Notes: generated by a model from the sequence alone, not told the origin. 64,000 bases of DNA from Dyadobacter sp. MSC1_007 (GCF_023667495.1 NZ_JAMOZL010000010.1:124001-188000); one strand, 5' to 3'. Shown: positions 26,997 through 35,576, counted from the first letter of the stretch. Numbers and translations: made by a program.

Positions 26997-27815
26997 ATGA
27001 CAAGCGCAAAACTTTTTTTTGGTAGCAACATCCGGTTTCTGCGCGAGCGCAGGAAACTTACCCAGGAAGATTTCGCAGACCGGCTGGGCATTACCCGCGT
27101 CAAACTCGCTGCCATAGAGGGCGGAAGGACAGAAAACCCGTCAGCAGTAGACCTGATCAAATTCTCGGATTTCTTCGGGCTTTCAATCGACAATCTTTTC
27201 CGTGTTGACCTCAGAAGGGTAGGGGAGCTGCCACTCCGAGAGCTGGAAGCGGGGAATGAGCTCTACATGAAAGGCACCAATCTTCGGGTGCTGGCCATCT
27301 CGACAGACAAAGCCAATAAGGAGAATGTCGAGTATGTGCCTGTGAAGGCCAAGGCGGGTTACCGGAGCGGGTATGCCAACCCGGAATTCATTGCTTCGCT
27401 GCCCAAGTTTTCAGTTCCTGGCCTTCCGCAGACTGGCACGTTCCGGATGTTTCCCACGACGGGCGACTCGATGCTTCCGGTGCCCGAGGGGGCGGACGTC
27501 ATCTGCCGGTATGTCGAAGACTGGACGATGCTCAAACCGGGAACGCTGTGCATCGTGATCCTGGACGGTGAGCAGGACTTTGTCTTCAAGAAGGTGACTG
27601 TTTTGCCAGAAGGGAAGAAGATGCATCTGGAATCACTTAACCGGGCGTACGAGCCTTACGAGGTCAGCGCCGGTGATGTGATTGAAATCTGGAAGTTTCA
27701 CAGCTACTTCTCCAATGATGTACCAGAAAGGGTTTCTGAGGTGCAGCATATTTCAACTGCGGTCAATGAAATCCTTCAACGGTTAAAGCTAATCGAAGAG
27801 AAAATTGAAGGCTAA
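26997..27815 (+). CDS. XRE/S24 self-cleaving repressor (LexA/CI-like)
   Basis: The 272-aa protein has an N-terminal XRE helix-turn-helix (LTQEDFADRLGITRVKLAAIEGGRTENPSA, residues 21-50) and a C-terminal S24 peptidase domain. The cleavage site appears to be A120-G121 (KAKAGYRSG), Ser158 lies in TTGDSMLPV, and the Lys is K198 or K199 (FVFKKV). All parts needed for RecA-stimulated autocleavage are present. It is divergent from imuA with a palindrome between, so it probably represses the mutasome until DNA damage occurs. Confidence 0.92.
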   Translation: MTSAKLFFGSNIRFLRERRKLTQEDFADRLGITRVKLAAIEGGRTENPSAVDLIKFSDFFGLSIDNLFRVDLRRVGELPLRELEAGNELYMKGTNLRVLAISTDKANKENVEYVPVKAKAGYRSGYANPEFIASLPKFSVPGLPQTGTFRMFPTTGDSMLPVPEGADVICRYVEDWTMLKPGTLCIVILDGEQDFVFKKVTVLPEGKKMHLESLNRAYEPYEVSAGDVIEIWKFHSYFSNDVPERVSEVQHISTAVNEILQRLKLIEEKIEG

Positions 27816-27885
27816 TTGTCGGATATTAGCTACATTATGGATAAGCGCCCTACAAACGTTAAGATGAAAATAGAACTTACAGCAC

Positions 27886-28293
27886 ATGAGGCGGAAATGG
27901 CCGAGCTCCTGGATCGGTTATACCCATAACAAGCTCGTCGCAGAAATGGACTTTGGTTTCTGGCGGTATTTATTTGCCCAGCCACAATTCAGGGCCGCTG
28001 GGCAATCGCTTCTTCATATATTCCCGGCCAAACCAACCAGTACCCCTGCGATTCAATACAATCATACCTTTATATTCAATGAACTTGCGAAAGTGAATAA
28101 TTTCCGGAACCGGATTGCTCACCATGAACCGGTTTGCTTTGTACCCGGCCATCCAGTAAAGGATACGATTAATGCCAGGCAGCATTACGCCCTTGTCCTT
28201 CAATTGTTCAACTGGATGCAGATTAATGAATCTGCATTGCTTTACGGTTTGGATCATATCAACGCAGTTGCTGACAAGATAGACTCTCTTTAA
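27886..28293 (+). pseudogene. N-terminally truncated Abi-like HEPN protein
   Basis: The recognisable part begins HNKLVAEMDFGFWRYLFAQPQF and contains NHTFIFNELAKVNNFRNRIAHHEPVCF, with the RNRIAHHEP HEPN-type motif of Abi-like proteins. It ends LYGLDHINAVADKIDSL. The N-terminal half normally seen in this family is missing. The first ~13 codons are out of character and overlap another short frame (MKIELTAHEAEMAELLDRLYP), so this is a fusion or remnant. Function is probably lost. Confidence 0.65.
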
Positions 28294-28421
28294 GACAATT
28301 TATTTACAAGCTTATTGAGCGTCAGAAGTTACTTCTGCGCGGAAACGGAAGCATAAACTGGTTGTAGGACGGCTGCCCGTTTTCCCGCTTTTGAAAGCGT
28401 CAGTAGAATGGCTAGCCAATG

Positions 28422-28449
28422 ATTTAGCATAACGCAACTATATTTACGT
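28422..28449 (-). repeat. Weak dif-like (XerCD-type) half site
   Basis: ATTTAGCATAA followed by the hexamer CGCAAC matches the XerD-side arm and spacing of the sites listed further right, but the second arm (TATATTTACGT) is poor. It may be an outlying degenerate copy or chance. Confidence 0.25.
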
Positions 28450-28468
28450 TCAAACAAGCCTATTTTCT

Positions 28469-29404
28469 ATGGGGTTCGCAGATGATATCATGAAGGAATT
28501 CATGGCAGCATATCCGGAGGCAGTAAAGGGACGTTGGACACAACAGGAGCTCAACCAAAAGTTGAACTCGTTTATGCAGGCCCAAAACCAGAAGCCACTG
28601 GCGGCTTTCGACGGACTATCCGCCATGCAAATGCATGCGCTGCTCAATAACCCTTTCGGGCAAGCCTCCGTCATACGCCGTCAGCAGGTTCTTACTGATG
28701 CGGTGATCAACCAAATCCCCTTCTTTCGGCTGATCGAGATCCTGTATAACATACTCTCGAAGGGGCCGATCAAACTGACCACCAAAGGGAATTTGCCGCT
28801 TTCGGTCTGCGGTGAGCTTTATAAGCAAAAGCTTTTGAAAGATGATGATATTGAGAAAGGCTATGCCAAAAAGATATCCGAGGACAACGTGGCTTTCATC
28901 CAGGCCTTGAAGGCATGCCTTCTGATAGGCCCGGATGTCAAAAAGCGGGGGAACGTTCTGACACTTACTAAGTCGGGCCAAAAGACACTTTCAAAAAGAC
29001 GGGATGTTTGGTTCTGGGAGTTGTTCGATATTTATACCACTCGTTTCAATTGGGGTTACCTGGACCTCGCAGATACGCAGGCCGGACACTTTGGCTGGGC
29101 ATACTCGCTTTATTTGGTACACCGGTACGGGGCGCAAGAAGTTAAGGCCAGCTTTTATGCCGCCAAGGTTATGCAGGCCTTTCCTCATTTGCAGCAACCA
29201 ATCCCGTCGGGGCATCCAGGATTTACCCTGGATCCAGGGCTTGTTTACCAATGGCGGTTTATTGAGAAATTTGCAGCCTGGTTTGGCCTGATAGAGCTTG
29301 AACAGGCCTCTATTGACGCTATTTACGAGGGGAGAGTTCTGCTACGCAAATCACCCGTCTTCGGGCAGCTTTTTCAATTCGATGCGCCTGAAAGTCATAG
29401 TTGA
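28469..29404 (+). CDS. Conserved hypothetical protein
   Basis: The 311-aa protein is probably cytoplasmic, with no signal peptide. A central block, ILSKGPIKLTTKGNLPLSVCGELYKQKLL and GNVLTLTKSGQKTLSKR, resembles a winged-helix domain. The second half (DVWFWELFDIYTTRFNWGYLD, YQWRFIEKFAAWFGLIELEQ) is rich in aromatic residues. I know of similar Bacteroidetes proteins but no assigned function. The start ATG at 28469 follows the weak dif-like site. Confidence 0.7.
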   Translation: MGFADDIMKEFMAAYPEAVKGRWTQQELNQKLNSFMQAQNQKPLAAFDGLSAMQMHALLNNPFGQASVIRRQQVLTDAVINQIPFFRLIEILYNILSKGPIKLTTKGNLPLSVCGELYKQKLLKDDDIEKGYAKKISEDNVAFIQALKACLLIGPDVKKRGNVLTLTKSGQKTLSKRRDVWFWELFDIYTTRFNWGYLDLADTQAGHFGWAYSLYLVHRYGAQEVKASFYAAKVMQAFPHLQQPIPSGHPGFTLDPGLVYQWRFIEKFAAWFGLIELEQASIDAIYEGRVLLRKSPVFGQLFQFDAPESHS

Positions 29405-29499
29405 GTATTTTGGTTCGAATAAAGCAAATAGCAGACGGGTGGGTGAGGCAACTAAATTGGACTTATCAGTGTCATAATTGCAAAATAATATTTTGCACT

Positions 29500-30132
29500 A
29501 TGAGGCTTATCCTTTCATCAGTCTTCTTTTTGACAACGGTAATGGCCCATGCACAGTGGAAAGCCAGTTTAGGTCTCAACATTGCTCCTGTCTTAGCCAA
29601 ATCGATCGAGCTTAGCTCAGAATTCAGCCGTCATCCAGGTTATTCACTCGACTTCAATCTCGGTTACATTTTTAAGACGGGCCATATCGGTCTAATTGAT
29701 TACAAAGTAGATGACAGGATTCGTGAGCGAAGGACATCCGGAACTTTCTTTAAGGCGGGAGCTAGGCTGTATCCAACATCAATGTCGGGGAAGCAGAAAA
29801 GAAACCATTTTTTCGTAGGAGCATTCCTTGTATTGTCACGTTATAAGCAAACAGGCTTCTTTGAAAAATTAGAAGTGTCTGATACCTACGTGCCTGTTTC
29901 GACGAAGGGGACGGCCCTATTTCCTGCGGCCACTATCGGGTTTCAGCACCATTTAAGCCGATTTCTTAGGCTGGACTGGGGTGTTCAAAAATCGTTTGTT
30001 ATTCGCAAGGATGACTATCTGGGGAGTAAGCAGCGTAATTATCAACCTGGTGCGGGATCGCCTCAGTCGGATCCATTTATCGGCTATTTTCAGGGCATCC
30101 TCGCCTTGAAATATCAATTTGCTAACCGATAA
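29500..30132 (+). CDS. Outer-membrane beta-barrel-like secreted protein
   Basis: The 210-aa protein starts at 29500 with a signal peptide (MRLILSSVFFLTTVMAHAQ). Alternating hydrophobic strands follow (YSLDFNLGYIFKTG, FFKAGARLYP, NHFFVGAFLVLSRY, FLRLDWGVQKSF). It ends GILALKYQFANR, which fits an outer-membrane beta-barrel. An upstream extension of the frame to 29401 overlaps the previous gene and lacks a signal. Function is unknown. Confidence 0.7.
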   Translation: MRLILSSVFFLTTVMAHAQWKASLGLNIAPVLAKSIELSSEFSRHPGYSLDFNLGYIFKTGHIGLIDYKVDDRIRERRTSGTFFKAGARLYPTSMSGKQKRNHFFVGAFLVLSRYKQTGFFEKLEVSDTYVPVSTKGTALFPAATIGFQHHLSRFLRLDWGVQKSFVIRKDDYLGSKQRNYQPGAGSPQSDPFIGYFQGILALKYQFANR

Positions 30133-30238
30133 TGGTCTTGACAATACTTTACAAATCACTCTAATCCGGTGTGAATGCGGAACCAAGGCCTTAAAGGCGG
30201 TCGGGTGCTGATATTAATTACTAAAAACCAGGACAGCT

Positions 30239-30454
30239 ATGAATTTCAAGGTCCGCTATTTATCCTTGTTGTTACTGATTAGTTGTAACGAAAATAATCC
30301 GGAAGTAGAGTGCTCTGAGAAACCACGAGACAGTTCCGGGTGCTATACAGAATATAGCCCCGTCTGTGGCTGCAACGGAAAGACTTATAGTAATGACTGT
30401 GAAGCCCGTGCTCATGGTATTAGCGCTTTCACTGTTGGTAAATGTAAAAAATGA
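30239..30454 (+). CDS. Kazal-type inhibitor lipoprotein, intact copy
   Basis: The 71-aa protein has a short signal peptide with lipobox LLISC and a single Kazal domain, CSEKPRDSSGCYTEYSPVCGCNGKTYSNDCEARAHGISAFTVGKC, mentioned here by its six Cys. The spacing allows the standard pairs C1-C5, C2-C4 and C3-C6. Kazal domains inhibit serine proteases. As a surface lipoprotein it could protect the cell from host or predator proteases (inference). A degenerate paralogue lies 1.4 kb downstream. Confidence 0.85.
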   Translation: MNFKVRYLSLLLLISCNENNPEVECSEKPRDSSGCYTEYSPVCGCNGKTYSNDCEARAHGISAFTVGKCKK

Positions 30455-30530
30455 TTTTGTAAGGGCGTAACCGGAATACGAGATAGAATTTCGAGGCGGC
30501 CTGCTTTAGAAAAACAGCTATAAACCGATC

Positions 30531-30899
30531 ATGAAAACGATTAAGGCGTGTCTTTTAGTTGTCGCCCTTGTAGCTTGTGACCGAACGAGCGTTAAGCCGG
30601 AACAACAAATTCTCGGGAAATGGGAAGAATTCTATGTCGGCAATGGGGAGTATCAACCTCCTATTGCTAATCCGCTTGCATCCTGGCATTTTCTCCCTGA
30701 TAGCGTGCTGCTGGAATACGAATATGCCACGAAAAAAACTAGGGAAAGAAAATATTGGATCGATACTCTTCTAAATATAGGTACTCCGGGTGGATACAAA
30801 TCCTTTTATACTGCCAAATTTTACGGTGACACCATGGAGCTTCGCCATGAAAATAGGACGGCCATATTCTATGTATCTAAATGGAAACGAATTAACTAG
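30531..30899 (+). CDS. Small lipoprotein
   Basis: The 122-aa protein has a signal peptide with lipobox LVAC (MKTIKACLLVVALVAC). Its mature part begins with ILGKWEEFYVGNGEY and contains WHFLPDSVLLEYEYATKK. The pattern GKWE...WHFLPDS...YW resembles lipocalin-like Bacteroidetes lipoproteins. It is on the same strand as the Kazal gene, 76 bp downstream. The ligand is unknown. Confidence 0.7.
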   Translation: MKTIKACLLVVALVACDRTSVKPEQQILGKWEEFYVGNGEYQPPIANPLASWHFLPDSVLLEYEYATKKTRERKYWIDTLLNIGTPGGYKSFYTAKFYGDTMELRHENRTAIFYVSKWKRIN

Positions 30900-31064
30900 T
30901 CTGAGGTAAGAAAGTCGATTTAACATATCAAAAATTATATAAATTTTTTGGGATCAAAACTGCGAGAATGATTGCGGTAGCCTATTCACTTCATATGCCT
31001 GCAACCAAACGGGTTTTAAATTAGTCTTCGTGTTAATTCGAGTCCGAAATTACACCATCCGACT

Positions 31065-31796
31065 ATGAAATTCATTCTACCTATTCTCTTCGTGGGCCTT
31101 CTTGTTTCTTGCCAGAAAAAGATCGACCCCGAGATTCCGGCTGGCGCATTGATTAAGATCACGGCCCAGGGAAAACTTCATCAGAAGCTGGAATACGGCA
31201 ACGGGAAGGTCTTTCGCTTATTGGCTTATAATAGCTGTGAATTGCCCTATTCGATCGTCGACTTTGGTTATGATGATGATAAAATCAACTTTATCAGGAA
31301 GGGCGACCGCGGCCTTCTGTCGTCGTGGAGCGGCGCGACGTGCGACCCGAACCTGCCGTTTGAATATCAAAACTATTCGTTTGAACGCGACAAGCAGGGC
31401 CGTGTCAGCAAAGTAATTGGGAAATACTCGACGGTAACTTATTCTTACAACGGTCAAAAGGCGACTGTACAGGTAAACCGCGAATCGGGCGGTCCGGCCT
31501 GGAACATTTACCTGACATTCGACGGTAACGGCAACATCATTGAACGGCGCGACTCGGAGACTGACACCCTGGGCCTGACCCGCTTTGAATACGACAACCA
31601 CACCAACCCGTTGCGCGGACTCGATTCCTTCGGCATGCCAAATCCGTTCACATGCCCTAACAACGTCCTGCGTTCACTTGACTCACGCGGTCAAGTACAG
31701 TGGGAGCGGAAATTCACCTACAACAACGCTGGCTGGCCGCAGAGCCTGAGTGAAGGTACGGGCATTGAATATCAGTACCATTATCAAGACAACTGA
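31065..31796 (+). CDS. Putative lipoprotein with YD-like repeats
   Basis: The 243-aa protein has a signal peptide with lipobox LLVSC. Segments such as YSFERDKQGRVSKVIGKYSTVTYSYNGQKATVQ, LTFDGNGNIIERRDSE and RKFTYNNAGWPQSLSEGTGIEYQYHY resemble the strand-turn units of YD/RHS-type repeats seen in many Bacteroidetes lipoproteins. It is probably surface-exposed. No catalytic motif was seen. Confidence 0.7.
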   Translation: MKFILPILFVGLLVSCQKKIDPEIPAGALIKITAQGKLHQKLEYGNGKVFRLLAYNSCELPYSIVDFGYDDDKINFIRKGDRGLLSSWSGATCDPNLPFEYQNYSFERDKQGRVSKVIGKYSTVTYSYNGQKATVQVNRESGGPAWNIYLTFDGNGNIIERRDSETDTLGLTRFEYDNHTNPLRGLDSFGMPNPFTCPNNVLRSLDSRGQVQWERKFTYNNAGWPQSLSEGTGIEYQYHYQDN

Positions 31797-31882
31797 AGGC
31801 CGAACCGGCACAGGTGGGCCTGTGTAGTCCACAATTGTTGGAGATTAATGTAAAAGCGCGTTTGTGATACGAAAAAACTGGT

Positions 31883-32089
31883 TTGATATCAATTGTATTG
31901 CTACTGAGCTGCAAAGAGTCTGAAACGCCCACATCTTCATACCAAGCGCATGCGAGAGATTCCTCGGATAGTTATACAAATTATGACCCGGTCTGTGGTT
32001 GTAATGAGAAAACTTACTCCGATGACTATGAAGCAAGGGCTCATGGAATAACTTCTTACTCACCGGGGAAATGTGGATCCAATAACTGA
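31883..32089 (+). pseudogene. Degenerate Kazal paralogue lacking three cysteines
   Basis: This aligns with the Kazal protein at 30239 (YTNYDPVCGCNEKTYSDDYEARAHGITSYSPGKC). Cys 1, 2 and 5 are replaced while 3, 4 and 6 remain, so the C1-C5 pair is completely lost and C4 has no partner. The only in-frame start is TTG at 31883, and upstream sequence resembling a normal MKK start is in another frame. It is probably a decaying copy, although a TTG-started peptide is possible. Confidence 0.6.
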
Positions 32090-32431
32090 CGATAAGGATT
32101 CCGATACACAAATGCTGCCTGAGCATTTGCTATATTTGCGCACCATTCAGATTGATTTAGATATGACCGCCGAATTGCGTCTAACAGAATCCCAGAAGCT
32201 GGAAATTGGCAAATTGGATTAAGAGACGACAGAAACAGCGCAGGATAACTATCTGATAAAATTCCGGTAACCAGCAACAATCCGGATAAACCTACCCAAA
32301 AAACAGTTAGTACTAAGATGGAAGTGGTTGCTGCCGAAACCAGCCCTCTTTACTCAAATTATTGAGGTAGGTCGGGCAGGGTATGCGTCGAACTTGTAAA
32401 TCTAGGAATTCAATTCCTGATTTTTCAAATG

Positions 32432-32471
32432 AAGAAATGGCCAGAAGGTAAAAAGTCCCCAGCCATTTCTT
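32432..32471 (-). terminator. Hairpin downstream of the SDR gene
   Basis: Perfect 10-bp arms AAGAAATGGC and GCCATTTCTT enclose a 20-nt loop, 19 bp past the SDR stop. The counterpart in the second repeat copy is conserved. A terminator role is likely. Confidence 0.6.
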
Positions 32472-32489
32472 TACACGATCAATAGTTTG

Positions 32490-33233
32490 CTATTTAAGCA
32501 TATACTGAATAGATCCGCCATCAACAGCGATATCAGCGCCGTTGATATAGGCAGCGCTATCGGATGCCAAAAACAAGACTGTGTTCGCAACTTCATCTGC
32601 ATTTCCAAGTCGCTGGAGGGCACTTCTTGAAGCAAGGAAGTTCTGAATTTCCTTTGGCGCTACGGAGAGTAGCCCAGGAGTCTGGATGGGACCAGGGCTG
32701 ACGATGTTCACCCGGATCTTGCGTTCAGCCAATTCATTGACTGCAACATCAGCTATCTTGTTTAGTGCAGCTTTGCTTGCAGAATATACGCTACTTGTCA
32801 CACCTGCCGCAGTTGCTACACGAGACGAAGTAAAGATCACCGACGAAGCATCAGCCAAATGCGGTATGAGCTTTTGAAGTGTAAAAAAGTGCCCCTTAAC
32901 GTTTGTATTGAACTGTGCATCGAATTCAGCTTCTGTAACGTCTTGGATGGCCGCGTATACGCCAATAGCAGCATTGAGATATAGTACATCAACTTTTTTA
33001 CCGCCTTCTGCTACCCACTTTTCCAACTTGGCAATCCCGTTCATATTGGAGGTGTCAGCCGCCAGTGTTTGTAGGTTTGGACTATTGATTTCTTCGGCTG
33101 CTTTCTGTAAGGTTTCTGCATTCCTCCCAGTGATCAGCACAATTGCCCCGTGCTGTATAAATGCTTTGGCAGTAGCAAGACCAATTCCCTGGCTCCCGCC
33201 AACAATAATTACATTCTTGTTCGTGAAATTCAT
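32490..33233 (-). CDS. Short-chain dehydrogenase/reductase, copy 1
   Basis: The 247-aa classical SDR has a nucleotide-binding loop GGSQGIG (residues 12-18), NAA at 88-90 and the catalytic Ser136/137, Tyr150 and Lys154 (YSASK). The C-terminal PGPIQTPG and INGADIAVDGG blocks are typical. It is an NAD(P)(H)-dependent oxidoreductase of unknown substrate. It is divergent from an HxlR regulator that probably controls it. The second copy (47658-48401) differs at about three residues. Confidence 0.92.
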   Translation of the reverse strand: MNFTNKNVIIVGGSQGIGLATAKAFIQHGAIVLITGRNAETLQKAAEEINSPNLQTLAADTSNMNGIAKLEKWVAEGGKKVDVLYLNAAIGVYAAIQDVTEAEFDAQFNTNVKGHFFTLQKLIPHLADASSVIFTSSRVATAAGVTSSVYSASKAALNKIADVAVNELAERKIRVNIVSPGPIQTPGLLSVAPKEIQNFLASRSALQRLGNADEVANTVLFLASDSAAYINGADIAVDGGSIQYMLK

Positions 33234-33282
33234 TTCTGTCTATTTTAAAGAGCTACAAAACTATGGAGGGAACATTTATAGT

Positions 33283-33297
33283 GGTAACTTGGTTACC
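33283..33297. promoter_or_regulatory. Candidate HxlR operator, copy 1
   Basis: A perfect inverted repeat GGTAAC-ttg-GTTACC lies between the divergent SDR and HxlR genes. Further GTAAC half sites lie between it and the HxlR start. The location and symmetry fit an HxlR dimer site; binding is inferred. Confidence 0.6.
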
Positions 33298-33333
33298 AAA
33301 AGTAACAGTATATTCCAGGTAACTAAGTAACTT

Positions 33334-33690
33334 ATGGCTGAGCAAATATGTCACAAGGCAGATATCATGGCGATTCAGGATGCTATGGATATTCTGAGTG
33401 GAAAGTGGAAGATTTCCATCCTTTCATCAATGTGTTATTATAGCACGAGACGGTTTTCAGACCTTCTAAATGACCTTGAAGGCATTTCCAACAAACAGTT
33501 GAGTAAAGAGCTCAAGGAGCTGGAGATGAATAAGCTGGTTAAGAGAACGGTATTGGATACGCAGCCTGTGACGGTTCACTATAATTTGACCGAATATGGC
33601 TGGACATTACAAGATCTTATTCATGGTCTTGCCGCATGGGGAACAAAACATCGCCGGGTAATCATGGATGATCAAAGCATTGTGAGGTAG
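33334..33690 (+). CDS. HxlR-family transcriptional regulator, copy 1
   Basis: The 118-aa winged-helix protein contains DILSGKWKISILSSMCYYSTRRFSDLLNDLEGISNKQLSKELKELEMNKLVKRT, the HxlR DNA-binding core, and a Cys near the N-terminus (C6) as in redox- or electrophile-sensing members. It probably represses or activates the divergent SDR gene. The repeat boundary falls in its last codons, so its C-terminus (SIVR) differs from copy 2. Confidence 0.92.
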   Translation: MAEQICHKADIMAIQDAMDILSGKWKISILSSMCYYSTRRFSDLLNDLEGISNKQLSKELKELEMNKLVKRTVLDTQPVTVHYNLTEYGWTLQDLIHGLAAWGTKHRRVIMDDQSIVR

Positions 33691-33711
33691 GCTCCGAGCC
33701 TAAACATAATT

Positions 33712-33876
33712 TTATAGGTCTGTGGCTTTGTTCTCCTTGTGTGTTGCAAGTTTGCGTCTTATGAACAGGGTCGTTATTACGCCTACGGCAGCAGATATTC
33801 CTAAAGTCGGCGCAACATTGATTGCCGTTATCAGAGAACTGATTGAACACCAGGACCCTTTTGGGTTTGATATCTT
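33712..33876 (-). pseudogene. Fragment of a small membrane protein
   Basis: A frame reads SSLITAINVAPTLGISAAVGVITTLFIRRKLATHKENKATDL and stops. It has one clear transmembrane helix followed by a charged tail. No start codon or upstream part fits, so this is probably a C-terminal fragment. Confidence 0.3.
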
Positions 33877-34251
33877 TTGAGCGTCGAGCTTTTCGAAGAA
33901 ACTCTCTCAACACTGGCCGGCCTGTATTTTCAGCTATGGTTTCGTGAGCAGCGCAATCCGACTAACCGGCAGGAGCCCGAGCTGGCCAATCGCTGTTTAA
34001 ATCGGCACCGGGAGCTCCGATCGCAGCGGCGCCGCTCCCGGACCAACCAGTTGTTCGAGCGCGACAATGCCACCCAGCTGTATGCCTAGGAACTGAAGGA
34101 TATCCGGAACCGACATTTCAGCAACCAGGTGTATCACTAACTTAGACGCACCGCTGAAAGTGCTACATTGTTCGCGAGACGGCTCTTTGAGGCGCTTTCC
34201 GGCGGGATTGAGCCGATTTGGCGGCCGGCGCAAAGTGTCTAACAAACGGCG
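33877..34251. other. Gene-poor region with degenerate sequence
   Basis: No credible gene is seen. The region is GC-richer than its surroundings, and open frames on both strands look like noise. Its right part, 34168-34235, is one copy of an intergenic repeat also found at 36738. Confidence 0.4.
34168..34235 (+). repeat. Intergenic repeat, copy 1
   Basis: It shares a core with 36738-36806 (20 of 23 bases around CGAGACGGCTCTTTGA) and a GGCGCAAAG end. It lies just past the end of the interrupted membrane-protein gene. Confidence 0.45.
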
Positions 34252-34653
34252 TTATTTGCGAAAATGAAGCAAGGTTCGTCCCGCTCCCAAAAAGCATACT
34301 AAACCAAGAATTGCTATCATCACCGACAGCCAAGCTAATTTTTGCACCTTCCACCCTGGAAGAGATGCGACATCCTTTTTAGGGTCATAGTATACAAGAA
34401 TACTATCAGCATATTGTTTATCTCGGTAGTAAGACGGGGATGATTCTTAATTATAATCTTGCCCTGCATGCTCGACCACAATGTATGCAGGTGATTTCGG
34501 CCTGCTAGCTCGTCTGCTTTTAATTTTCATCCATACCTGCTGACCGCTCTTAATAACTTCATTTCGCATTTGATAGTCACGATATGATTCGTAGCTAATT
34601 TCCATGCAAAAAGCACCTAGCACTAGCAGTATTAAGCATTTTAATCCATTCAT
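34252..34653 (-). pseudogene. Small membrane protein (DUF3592-like) with in-frame stop, copy 1
   Basis: The frame has an N-terminal membrane helix (LKCLILLVLGAFCMEISYES), then QVWMKIKSRRASRPKSPAYIVVEHAGQDYN, then a TAA at 34447-34449. The same frame continues without interruption through DSILVYYDPKKDVASLPGWKVQKLAWLSVMIAILGLVCFLGAGRTLLHFRK to a stop at 34252. The paralogue at 39067 has a sense codon at this place. A single nonsense change therefore splits an otherwise complete two-helix protein. Confidence 0.7.
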
Positions 34654-34703
34654 ATAAGCTCATTACAAATGATTTAATTAATGTTCGCCATTCCTTAACC
34701 TGG

Positions 34704-34922
34704 TTATTTTGAATAAGTAAAGAACCCTTCAAAACTCAAATCTTCGTCTAGTTCCGGCCAATGAATGCCAAAGGGTGAAAGCTCAAACTGCTCGCGCTCT
34801 GCCTGGGAAGCGTTGAAAAGTCTAGGAAACCATTTCAAGGGCAGGCTCCGCTCTTCACCTGATTCCGCCCGAATAAAGATGCGATCGTCTTGAAACCAAA
34901 TGGTTTTTATGTTAATCTCCAT
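34704..34922 (-). CDS. DUF2442-family protein, copy 1
   Basis: The 72-aa protein reads FQDDRIFIRAESGEERSLPLKWFPRLFNAS and GIHWPELDEDLSFEGFF, the DUF2442 signature (sequence-graded PLxWFPRLxxA and GIHWPxLDEDLSVEG). Such proteins are small, cytoplasmic and often linked to toxin-antitoxin-like loci. It lacks the basic N-terminal extension seen in the copy at 37104; the flanking DNA shows that this extension was deleted. Confidence 0.85.
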   Translation of the reverse strand: MEINIKTIWFQDDRIFIRAESGEERSLPLKWFPRLFNASQAEREQFELSPFGIHWPELDEDLSFEGFFTYSK

Positions 34923-34964
34923 ACTATACTGCTACCTGAATCAATTATTATTAAAACTTGGGTA

Positions 34965-35013
34965 GATTTAGCTGGCCTTACAGCCAGCGCGTGAGGTCGC
35001 AGAAAACCCGTAC
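34965..35013. repeat. Intergenic repeat of a second type, copy 1
   Basis: The stretch from GTAGATTTAGC to GAGGTCGCAGAAAACCC resembles 38153-38203 (GTAGATTTAGCC ... GACGTCGCACAAAACC). Both lie upstream of a DUF2442 copy, so they look like part of a duplicated locus. Confidence 0.4.
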
Positions 35014-35033
35014 GTTTTGATATAAATACGATG

Positions 35034-35576
35034 CTACCTGACTATTCCATATTTACGATTTTGATTATTACCTTCAAATTCAACCAAATATGGGTTACTC
35101 CTTGAATACCTCAGATATATTGTATCGCCCCTGCTTAGCTCATAACTGAAGCGAATCTTTCCCACGTGGATCTTCCCATTGGCTATATAAGTGAAATTCC
35201 GAGAATAATGCCAACTCCCTCTATAGTATGTGCTCGAAATCCCAGTCACTATTCCATACGTTCTTACGCCTCCCTGGTGAATAGACCTCGATTTAATAAA
35301 GCTAAATGTCAGATAGTTAGCGTATAGTACAAGTCCGACGAACAATAGCCTTCCAACAAAAAAGCCTATTATACCTATTGCTGTTTGAGCTACCAGCCGA
35401 TCAAAGCTCTGGTACAAAACCAAGCTGGCGATCACCACCACCAAGAATGGAAAAAACGTTACAGGACTATTTTCCCCTAAACTTCCGTAAATGGCAAAAA
35501 ACGAAAATACAACGATAATTCCCCCTAGAACAGCTCTGTAGATGATCATTCCTCTCTTTGTTTGAGCCCTTAACAT
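35034..35576 (-). CDS. Integral membrane protein of unknown function
   Basis: The 180-aa protein has about three membrane helices in its first 100 residues (AVLGGIIVVFSFFAIYG, FFPFLVVVIASLVLY, IGIIGFFVGRLLFVGLVLYANYL). A C-terminal soluble beta-rich part follows (VRTYGIVTGIS...FTYIANGKIHVGKIRFSYELSRGDTIYLRYSRSNPYLVEF). The tail layout resembles DUF3592-like proteins. It is not obviously broken. Confidence 0.65.
   Translation of the reverse strand: MLRAQTKRGMIIYRAVLGGIIVVFSFFAIYGSLGENSPVTFFPFLVVVIASLVLYQSFDRLVAQTAIGIIGFFVGRLLFVGLVLYANYLTFSFIKSRSIHQGGVRTYGIVTGISSTYYRGSWHYSRNFTYIANGKIHVGKIRFSYELSRGDTIYLRYSRSNPYLVEFEGNNQNRKYGIVR

Larger units (their letters stand above)
32385..33679. repeat. Large direct repeat, copy 1 (SDR + HxlR block)
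   Basis: This 1295-bp segment is almost identical to 47552-48846, in the same orientation 15.2 kb away. Differences are scattered substitutions plus two compensating single-base indels. It carries a divergent SDR dehydrogenase and HxlR regulator, their shared promoter and the SDR terminator. Similarity stops abruptly at both ends (inside the last codons of the HxlR gene on the right). Confidence 0.95.

Noticed and set aside
28319..28340. Hairpin GCG-CAGAAG / CTTCTG-CGC as a terminator
   Set aside because: No T-tract follows on either strand.
33997..34245. Minus-strand frame with hydrophobic stretches as a membrane protein
   Set aside because: Composition reflects GC-rich DNA; no start context or family match, and it overlaps an intergenic repeat.
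34238..34260. GTCTAAC followed by AACGGCGTT as an integron attC site
   Set aside because: A matching GTTRRRY end is missing at the expected distance, and the stretch overlaps the end of the DUF3592-like coding frame.
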